This document shows positions 1 through 4,734 of a DNA stretch of 13,460 nt, piece by piece (the stretch's first letter is position 1; every line of letters begins with the position of its first letter). A model generated the notes under the pieces. That model was not told where the DNA came from. It ran no database searches and saw nothing but the letters and a program-made list of their open reading frames with translations. A program made the translations under genes and the position numbers. Origin of the DNA: Desulfovibrio sp. (GTDB lineage Bacteria > Desulfobacterota > Desulfovibrionia > Desulfovibrionales > Desulfovibrionaceae); NCBI GenBank assembly GCA_031275955.1, contig JAISNZ010000102.1, forward strand, positions 1 to 13,460, written 5' to 3'.

Positions 1-20
1 TGTTCGTTTCGACCGGTTTT

Positions 21-141
21 TTACATCATGTGTTGCATTTCCTGTTGAAAACGATACAGTGTTTCTCCTTCTTTTGCAAGATATTTCAAAACGTTGATCT
101 GTTTTTCAGTGCCGACTAAAATAATGTTTCTTCCCTTTCAT
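21..141 (-). pseudogene. Possible frameshifted small ORF, unknown function
   Basis: On the minus strand an ATG at 141-139 has an AGGA box 8 nt upstream, but its frame stops after 11 codons. The adjacent frame is open for 38 codons, from 137 to a TAA at 23-21. It reads like a real, charged, AT-rich protein tail (LVGTEKQINVLKYLAKEGETL, then YRFQQEMQHMM). Removing one G from the GGG run just after the ATG would join the start to this tail, giving a protein of about 39 residues. I do not recognise a family. Base composition is clearly lower in GC than the genes to the right, which fits a transferred remnant. It could also be a chance open frame; the length is too short to exclude that. Confidence 0.3.
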
Positions 142-466
142 CTGGATTTTCCTGTGGTCTACCGCGCCGAGGCGGGTATGGATTCCATTGCCCGGGCGGC
201 GGGCAGATGAAACCGTGAAGGAAGGAAAGTATTATAATCCCTTACGCTGAAACGGCCGGAACCGCAAAAGAAACTCTTCGGCAACGCTTTGTGGTCTCCA
301 AGCTATTTTGCCGGAAGCCGCGGTGGAGCGCCTCTTTCTGTTTTGCGCCAATATATTGAAAATCAGCGTTCACCAAGTTAAAGGCAGAAATTCCAGTCAA
401 GGCGCGCCTTATATCCTCGCCCTGAAGGGCGGGGTTTTACGGCGCGTTGGATAAATCAGTGTTGCC
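142..466. other. Intergenic stretch without an intact gene
   Basis: About 325 bp between the possible small ORF and the 3' end of the PaaK-like gene. Several short frames are open but none has a convincing start with a Shine-Dalgarno sequence. An isolated TATAAT at 233-238 has no acceptable -35 partner 16-18 bp upstream. A perfect 12-bp palindrome AAGGCGCGCCTT lies at 399-410, just before a strong hairpin (listed separately). The combination of palindrome, hairpin and lower GC suggests eroded mobile-element DNA. Confidence 0.4.
415..438 (+). other. GC-rich hairpin with T-tract: IS200/IS605-like end or terminator
   Basis: Arms CCTCGCCC (415-422) and GGGCGGGG (427-434) pair with one G.T wobble around a TGAA loop and are followed by TTTT (435-438). 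From memory of the family, hairpins of the form CCCCGCCCT-AGGGCGGGG followed by TTTTACGG are typical of IS200/IS605 ends. No tnpA or tnpB is present here, so this would be a solo end or remnant. Read only as RNA, it is a reasonable rho-independent terminator for plus-strand transcription, although no plus-strand gene ends nearby. The symmetrical stem could also stop transcripts leaving the minus-strand gene that ends at 467. Confidence 0.4.
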
Positions 467-1732
467 CTAATCCCAGTTCCTTTTGTCCTCAATGGGTTTG
501 ACCTGGGGCGAGAGGGTTCCGGGGGCGAGGATCCTGAGTTCGGGGCGGAGTTTGATCTTTTCGCGGAAGAGGAGGAGAAGCTCTTCTTCCCGTTTGAAGG
601 AGCCGGCTTCAATGAGCAGGGTCATTTCGTCAATGCCGCCGGGGTTTGTGACCTCGATCTGCCAGCGTTTGATTTCCTCAAAATGGGCCAGGACCTGTTC
701 CACCTGATGGGGGTAGACAAACATGCCCTTGATCCGGGCGGTGGTGTCCACGCGGCCGACAATGCTGCCCAGGCGCGGGCTGGTGCGCCCGCAGGCGCAG
801 GGGGAGCGGTCTATGTAGGAAAGATCGCCGGTGGCCAGCCGGATGAGGGGGTAGGTTTTGTTGAAGGCGGTCACGACCACTTCGCCCACCTCGCCGTCTT
901 TCAGGGGGATGCCGGTATCGGGGTGGCAGATTTCCACAAAGGCGCGATTGGCGATGTGCAGGCCGGTTTTATGGAAGCACTCGTAGCCGATGCAGCCCAC
1001 GTCGGCGGTGCCGTACCCCTGGCGCATGATCAGATCGAACTTCTTCTCCATGAGGTTGCGGGTTTTTTCGGAAAACTTCTCGCCGGTGACAAAGGCCACC
1101 TCCAGAAAGAGTTCCTTGCGCAGGTTGATGCCCTTTTCCTCCGCTCTCTGGGCCAGATGCAGGAGGTGGGTGGGGGTGCCCACATAGCCCTGGACGCGCA
1201 GTTTCTGCATCACCTCAAGCTGGGTCGCGGCATTGCCGGGACCGGCGGGCATGACGGCGCAGCCGAGATTGCGCAGAGGCTCTTCAAACATGAGGCCGGC
1301 CGGGGCAAAGTGGTAGTTGAAGGTGATCTGGGTGACGTCCCCGGGACGGAATCCGACGGAATAGAAAGCCTCGGTATAGCCCCAGTAGTCATCGACCCGA
1401 TCCTCGGGATCGAAGATGGGGCCGGGGGAAAGGAAAATGCGCTTCAGCTCCCCGATGTCCTTGGTCAGAAGGCCGCCCAGGCGGGGGCCCATGGATTGCA
1501 GGAAAATCAGCTCCTTCTTCTTGAGGATGGGGATATGCTTCAGATCGGTGAGGGTCCTGAATTTTTCCACATTGAACTGCGCCCGGTCAAAACGCTTCTT
1601 CACGTCCTCGGAATACCGGTAGGCATAGGCGAGCAGCTCCTTGAGCTGGATCAGATGAAACTGGCGGCGTTCCCCTTCATCCAGCACCTCCCTGCGACTG
1701 TAAATGCCCTCTGTCCGATCCTTGCGCGTCAT
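467..1732 (-). CDS. PaaK-like AMP-forming CoA ligase (phenylacetate-CoA ligase family)
   Basis: A 421-residue protein of the adenylate-forming superfamily, closest in layout to phenylacetate-CoA ligase. Members activate a carboxylic acid with ATP and transfer it to CoA in the cytoplasm. Visible motifs are YGTAD (240-244), TGD (301-303), the PaaK-typical cysteine pair in SPCACGRTSPR (310-320), GRVD (326-329), and the C-terminal domain starting near RIKGMFVYP (333-341), which holds the likely catalytic lysine K335. The usual P-loop SSGTTGxP is replaced by LSPGPIFDPE (101-110), so substrate and even the reaction are uncertain. The ATG at 1732 has AGGAG six bases upstream. A predicted sigma-70 promoter and a 20-bp palindrome precede it. 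The family call is firm; the substrate is unknown. Confidence 0.85.
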   Translation of the reverse strand: MTRKDRTEGIYSRREVLDEGERRQFHLIQLKELLAYAYRYSEDVKKRFDRAQFNVEKFRTLTDLKHIPILKKKELIFLQSMGPRLGGLLTKDIGELKRIFLSPGPIFDPEDRVDDYWGYTEAFYSVGFRPGDVTQITFNYHFAPAGLMFEEPLRNLGCAVMPAGPGNAATQLEVMQKLRVQGYVGTPTHLLHLAQRAEEKGINLRKELFLEVAFVTGEKFSEKTRNLMEKKFDLIMRQGYGTADVGCIGYECFHKTGLHIANRAFVEICHPDTGIPLKDGEVGEVVVTAFNKTYPLIRLATGDLSYIDRSPCACGRTSPRLGSIVGRVDTTARIKGMFVYPHQVEQVLAHFEEIKRWQIEVTNPGGIDEMTLLIEAGSFKREEELLLLFREKIKLRPELRILAPGTLSPQVKPIEDKRNWD

Positions 1733-1753
1733 GCCCAGCTCCTGTGGTTGATT

Positions 1754-1773
1754 TTCGGGGCGGCCGCCCCGAA
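1754..1773 (-). promoter_or_regulatory. Perfect 20-bp palindrome in the leader of the PaaK-like gene
   Basis: TTCGGGG and CCCCGAA flank a central CGGCCG, giving a perfect 20-bp palindrome. It begins about 9 bp downstream of the proposed -10 box and ends about 20 bp before the start codon. As DNA it could be an operator for a dimeric regulator; as RNA it would form a GC stem close to the ribosome binding site. No U-tract follows, so an intrinsic terminator is unlikely. Confidence 0.4.
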
Positions 1774-1781
1774 GACATCAG

Positions 1782-1810
1782 TATATACGCTTCCCGGAGA
1801 AAAATTGCAA
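1782..1810 (-). promoter_or_regulatory. Predicted sigma-70 promoter of the PaaK-like gene
   Basis: Reading the minus strand, TTGCAA (1810-1805) and TATATA (1787-1782) are separated by 17 bp. An AT-rich inverted repeat, GCAAAAA-AA-TTTTTGC (1811-1826), lies directly upstream and could act as an UP element or a regulator site. Box matches are moderate (4 of 6 each), but spacing and A/T-richness against a GC-rich background support it. Confidence 0.45.
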
Positions 1811-1880
1811 GCAAAAAAATTTTTGCTCAATATAAACAATGGGATGAATGGAAGCGCGGGTCACGTCCTGCCGCAGTTGC

Positions 1881-1909
1881 CGGGGGAGTTTGAGGAGGCG
1901 ACTCCCCCG
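1881..1909 (-). terminator. Hairpin downstream of the Nim-like gene, possible terminator
   Basis: Arms CGGGGGAGT (1881-1889) and ACTCCCCCG (1901-1909) form a perfect 9-bp stem with an 11-nt loop. It starts 12 bp after the stop codon of the minus-strand gene ending at 1921. It lacks a U-tract, so it may be a 3'-end stabiliser or a factor-assisted terminator rather than a classical intrinsic one. Confidence 0.4.
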
Positions 1910-1920
1910 CACAGGGCAGA

Positions 1921-2403
1921 TCAGCTTTTTTTCGGGCGGCGGGCCTTGCCGCTCACGATCAGCGGCCGGATCCTGTAGACGCCTGTGACCGGCAACAGTT
2001 TGTCGATGTAGGCGGGCGCATGTTCCCTGTATGCCGGGAGGTACTTGTCCGCCAGAAGGAAGAGCGCCTTCTTCCGCTCCTGCGCGTCGTCAATGCGTTC
2101 CGCCACGCCCTCGACAAGCGCGCTCTCATAGTTGGTGCTGAAGTTTCCCTCATAGACGGCCCGGACCCCGTCCACCACGCAAAAGGACACCTGGGGGCGG
2201 GCGGCCATATTTTCGATCTTCCGTCCTTGCAGGGCGCAATGGAAATAGATGCTCCCCTCCCAATAGACATAGGAAAGGGGAACGCCGTACGGCAACCCGT
2301 CCTCTCCCGCTGTGGAGAGAACTCCGTAGACCCCCTTTTCCAGAATGGAGACGGCCTCTTCCTCCGTAAGCGCCCGATCCTTGCGCCGTATGGCGTAGCG
2401 CAT
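1921..2403 (-). CDS. Nim/pyridoxamine 5'-phosphate oxidase-like flavin-fold protein
   Basis: A 160-residue cytoplasmic protein with the split-barrel FMN-binding fold of the PNPOx-like superfamily, closest in pattern to 5-nitroimidazole-resistance (Nim-type) proteins. Typical segments are ILEKGVYGVLST (21-32), GLPYGVPLSYVYW (37-49), IYFHCALQGRKIENM (53-67) and VSFCVV (73-78). Family members bind flavin or haem and are thought to reduce small molecules; true nitroimidazole reduction cannot be inferred from sequence alone. AGGAGG sits five to six bases before the ATG, a very strong ribosome binding site. It lies between rlpA and the PaaK-like gene on the same strand, but a hairpin and a separate promoter downstream suggest independent units. 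Confidence 0.8.
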   Translation of the reverse strand: MRYAIRRKDRALTEEEAVSILEKGVYGVLSTAGEDGLPYGVPLSYVYWEGSIYFHCALQGRKIENMAARPQVSFCVVDGVRAVYEGNFSTNYESALVEGVAERIDDAQERKKALFLLADKYLPAYREHAPAYIDKLLPVTGVYRIRPLIVSGKARRPKKS

Positions 2404-2462
2404 ATCTTCCTCCTTTTTTTCCGCTTTCCTCGCGCCCGGAAAACACTGCCGCCTCAGGCGCC

Positions 2463-3203
2463 TTATTCCGCCACGAGGTACTGGGCGGGGAATTCGTCCT
2501 CCAGGGGCAGGGCGGCCTTTTCGGCCTGACGCAGGTCCGGGTAGGGTCCCACCTGCACGCGCCAGAGGTTGACCGCGGGGGCGAAAAAGCCGCGGGCGGG
2601 CAAGCCCCGCTTCCTGAGGCTGGCCAGGAGGCGATCCGCGTTTTCCCTGCTGCCGAAGGCTCCCACCTGGATGTAAAAGGCGCCGGCCAGGTTGCCCCCG
2701 CTCAGACCCTTGACCGCGCCGACCGCTTCCAGAATGACGGGGGCGGTGCCGGCGGCGAGCATATCCAGGGCCCTGGCTCCGGTGTATGTGAGGTCGATGA
2801 CCCGGTTGGCCACGAAGGGGACGCGGTCGTTGATGCGGACAGTGATGCTACGCTTGTTGCGGGGATTGGTGACCCTGACCTTGGTGCCGAAAGGCAGGAT
2901 CTTGTGGGCGGCGGTGGCGCCGTACATGTCATAGCGTTCGCCGTTGGCTGTGGTTTTGCCGTGAAAATCCTTTCCGTACCAGGAGGCGATGCCCTCTTCC
3001 CGGTAGCCGTCGGCCGAGGTCAGGGGATAGTAGGTTTTGCCCCTGATGGTGTACGGCTTGGCGCCGCGCTGGCCGGAGGCGGGGGCGGTGCTTTCCCCTC
3101 CCCCTTCCCGGAAAAGGGCGCAGCCTGAAAGGAAAAAGCCGCAGCACGCCAGGAGGGGAAGGAGAAGGAGAAGGCGCCTTGGGGCACAGGGGCGAAAAGT
3201 CAT
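2463..3203 (-). CDS. rlpA: RlpA-like lipoprotein with DPBB and SPOR domains
   Basis: A 246-residue septal-ring lytic transglycosylase-type lipoprotein. The signal peptide (RRLLLLLPLLACCGFF) ends in the lipobox LSGC, with C28 as the lipidated residue and Ala at +2, which favours the outer membrane. The double-psi beta-barrel spans about 71-160 (ASWYGKDFHGKTTANGERYD, LPFGTKVRVTN, INDRVPF, VIDLTYTGARALDM). A SPOR domain that binds denuded peptidoglycan spans about 174-246 (FYIQVGAFGSRENADRLL, WRVQVGPYP). Known family members cleave or bind septal glycan during division. An in-frame GTG at 3365 exists, but the ATG at 3203 has AGGA seven bases upstream and puts the signal peptide at the N-terminus, so I chose it. 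The upstream 240 bp shows no clear promoter. Confidence 0.9.
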   Translation of the reverse strand: MTFRPCAPRRLLLLLPLLACCGFFLSGCALFREGGGESTAPASGQRGAKPYTIRGKTYYPLTSADGYREEGIASWYGKDFHGKTTANGERYDMYGATAAHKILPFGTKVRVTNPRNKRSITVRINDRVPFVANRVIDLTYTGARALDMLAAGTAPVILEAVGAVKGLSGGNLAGAFYIQVGAFGSRENADRLLASLRKRGLPARGFFAPAVNLWRVQVGPYPDLRQAEKAALPLEDEFPAQYLVAE

Positions 3204-3406
3204 GGGGCGATCCTGCGGCATGTTCCGCTTGGGATTGTCGCCTGGCGGCGGAAGGAATCCGCCTGGAAGACAATCCTGCGGCAATGATTTGCAAGCACCC
3301 TCCTGCCGCGCAGAGGTGTGAAACCGGAACACAGCGGGCGGCACGCGCCTGAAGGCAGAATGCACCGGAAACCGCTCTGAGGCAACAGTGTTTTTCCGTC
3401 TTTTTT

Positions 3407-3427
3407 CCGGACAAGGGAAAGGTCCGG
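3407..3427 (-). other. Hairpin just after the YbjQ-like gene
   Basis: Arms CCGGAC (3407-3412) and GTCCGG (3422-3427) form a perfect 6-bp stem with a 9-nt loop. It lies 16 bp beyond the stop codon of the minus-strand gene ending at 3443. On that strand it is followed by an A-run rather than a U-run, so it is not a classical terminator. It could stabilise the 3' end or mark a transcript boundary before rlpA. Confidence 0.3.
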
Positions 3428-3442
3428 CGGAAAGGCGGCGGA

Positions 3443-3790
3443 TCAGGCGCTGGCGCTCAGGCGGGCCTGGTCAAACTGGATAGCGGTGCCGTAGCAGGTG
3501 AAAAACTTGCTCCCGTCCGGATGGAAGGCAACATTTTCCTGGTAGCCGACAATGGCCTGGGCTCCCTTGTTCACCGCGCGGGCGGCCATGCCGAAGAAGG
3601 CCTCCTCGGAGTCATAGCCCCGGCAGACCACCAGTCCGAGTACCTTGCCCACCTTGCGGCCTTCTTCCAGATCCGGGGTGGTGACGACAGGAAAACGACC
3701 GGCAAAAAAGATCTCCTTCACCCGGTCCAGGTTTTCAACCCGGCGTTCCTGAACCTTCTTCTTCTTCTCTCCACCCAGTAGAAACAACAT
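3443..3790 (-). CDS. Small YbjQ/UPF0145-like protein
   Basis: A 115-residue protein with a lysine-rich N-terminus (EKKKKVQERR) and a core resembling the YbjQ/UPF0145 fold: PVVTTPDLEEGRKVGKVLGLVV (34-55), AARAVNKGAQAIVGYQ (69-84) and a final strand FTCYGTAIQF (97-106). Some databases call the family a putative heavy-metal-binding domain; biochemical evidence is thin. It has two cysteines, C56 and C99. The frame is open much further upstream through the intergenic repeats, but AAGGAG lies six bases before the ATG at 3790 and a sigma-54 promoter falls upstream, so the short form is preferred. It is probably cytoplasmic with no membrane segment, and is transcribed away from the metal-efflux operon. 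Confidence 0.65.
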   Translation of the reverse strand: MLFLLGGEKKKKVQERRVENLDRVKEIFFAGRFPVVTTPDLEEGRKVGKVLGLVVCRGYDSEEAFFGMAARAVNKGAQAIVGYQENVAFHPDGSKFFTCYGTAIQFDQARLSASA

Positions 3791-3876
3791 GGGGAACTCC
3801 TTCGCAAATTTTGGCGGCGCGCGGCCCTGTATGGGAAAGGACAGGATCGAGGTGTCCGCCGCGGCGCCCTTCTTTA

Positions 3877-3893
3877 TGCAAAAGACCTGCCAA
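3877..3893 (-). promoter_or_regulatory. Strong candidate sigma-54 (-24/-12) promoter
   Basis: On the minus strand the sequence TTGGCAGGTCTTTTGCA matches the RpoN consensus YTGGCACG-R-NNN-TTGCW at nearly every position, with exactly 10 bp between the invariant GG and GC. The start site would be near 3866, giving a leader of about 75 nt to the ATG of the YbjQ-like gene at 3790. Sigma-54 promoters need an enhancer-binding ATPase bound upstream, typically 80-200 bp away; the tandem repeats occupy that interval. Confidence 0.65.
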
Positions 3894-3950
3894 AGTCTAA
3901 ATTTGACGCCAACTCCCATTGTTTCCTGTCCTTCTCCCGGCCGCGCGGAC

Positions 3951-4088
3951 CCTCGCCGCCCGCCGCAGCGGGAAAAATCGTCGGATCTTTGACCGGCCGG
4001 CCACCGGACGGCCGGGAACCTCGCCGCCCGCCGCAGCGGGAAAAATCGTCGGATCGTTGACCGGCCGGCGACCGGGAACCTCGCCGCC
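3951..4088. repeat. Intergenic 60-68 bp tandem repeat, two copies plus a third start
   Basis: Copy 1 is 3951-4018 (68 bp) and copy 2 is 4019-4078 (60 bp). They share 50 of the first 51 bases, then differ by an 8-nt insertion in copy 1 (about 4002-4017) before the same GGGAA end. A third copy begins at 4079 with CCTCGCCGCC and then diverges. Each full unit holds GCAGCGGGAAAAATCGTCGG and the self-complementary ACCGGCCGG block. The array fills the space between two divergent promoters, 85-220 bp upstream of the sigma-54 start site and 125-265 bp upstream of arsR. No coding function is evident. Confidence 0.85.
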
Positions 4089-4213
4089 CCCGGCCGCCGG
4101 CGAATCCCCCCCGAACAAGGCACTGTTTTTCTTGGGTCTTCGCCCCAAACCCCGCCGGGAGCATATCTTTTCAAGGGAATCCGCCCTGCGGAGAAAATTT
4201 TTCCCCTCGCGGC

Positions 4214-4242
4214 TTGACGGGGGGAGAAGATTGTTGTATATT
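4214..4242 (+). promoter_or_regulatory. Sigma-70 promoter of the arsR/ATPase operon
   Basis: TTGACG at 4214-4219 and TATATT at 4237-4242 are separated by exactly 17 bp, near-consensus boxes (5 of 6 each). Transcription would begin near 4249, leaving a leader of about 35 nt to the ATG at 4285. The -10 box overlaps the inverted-repeat operator, as expected for repression by steric block. Confidence 0.75.
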
Positions 4243-4265
4243 TCGTCATATAACGAAATGACGAA
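4240..4265. promoter_or_regulatory. Overlapping inverted repeats, likely ArsR operator
   Basis: Two interleaved dyads share half-sites. ATTTCGT (4240-4246) pairs with ACGAAAT (4253-4259) across 6 bp, and TTCGTCAT (4242-4249) pairs perfectly with ATGACGAA (4258-4265) across 8 bp. Position over the -10 and start site, and adjacency to the arsR-type gene, make autoregulatory binding the natural reading. The alternating half-sites might allow two dimers or two registers. Confidence 0.65.
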
Positions 4266-4284
4266 TTGTTTCCGGAGGCAGCCC

Positions 4285-4734
4285 ATGTTCACCTTTCTGA
4301 CCATCGCCAAGGCTCTGACCGACGAAAACCGCGCCCGCATCCTCATGGTCCTGCGCGATCGCGAACTCTGCGTCTGCCAGCTCACCGCCTTTCTCGATCT
4401 GGCCCCGTCCACCACCTCCCGGCATCTGTCCATCCTGCGCCAGGCCAGGCTTATAGAAAGCCGGAAAAAGGGCAAATGGGTCTACTATGCCCTGGCCTGC
4501 CCGCGGGAATCCTCCCCTCTGGTCCACGCGGCCCTGGACTGGATCCGGCGTTCCCTGGAGGACAATCCGGTTATTCTGACGGATGAAAGCCGCCTTAAGG
4601 ACATCCTGGCCCGCGAGCAGGATCTGTGCGCCTGCATGGACGACGCCGCGCCGGACAGTTTCCATTCCCTGGAAATCCACTCCCTGGCCACGGCCGACGA
4701 AGAAGCGGCCGGATCCTCCGGAGGACGCCCATGA
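4285..4734 (+). CDS. ArsR/SmtB-family metal-sensing repressor with extra C-terminal CxC
   Basis: A 149-residue winged-helix repressor. ELCVCQL (27-33) provides C29 and C31, the motif that binds As(III)/Sb(III) or soft divalent metals in ArsR and CadC-type sensors. The recognition helix is around LAPSTTSRHLSILRQARL (39-56) and the wing is ESRKKGKWVYYAL (58-70). The tail is longer than the usual 100-120 residues and carries a second pair, C115 and C117, in LCACM. Ligand binding in the family releases DNA. GGAGG is six bases before the ATG, and an operator overlaps the promoter. The stop overlaps the ATPase start by ATGA, so translation is coupled. The family is certain; the metal is not, because the sensor motif is arsenic-like while the partner pump is ZntA-like. 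Confidence 0.92.
   Translation: MFTFLTIAKALTDENRARILMVLRDRELCVCQLTAFLDLAPSTTSRHLSILRQARLIESRKKGKWVYYALACPRESSPLVHAALDWIRRSLEDNPVILTDESRLKDILAREQDLCACMDDAAPDSFHSLEIHSLATADEEAAGSSGGRP

Noticed and set aside
683..1978. Long plus-strand open frame of 431 codons
   Set aside because: It is the complement of the PaaK-like gene in GC-rich DNA; its translation is Gly/Ala/His-rich with no motifs, whereas the minus strand shows a full family signature.
3951..4088. CRISPR-like array
   Set aside because: Repeat units are directly adjacent without unique spacers, there are only two full copies, and no cas gene is nearby.
3791..4249. N-terminal extension of the YbjQ-like protein through the repeats
   Set aside because: The extension is Arg/Gly/Pro-rich and translates the tandem repeat; AAGGAG before 3790 and the sigma-54 promoter at 3877-3893 place the start downstream.
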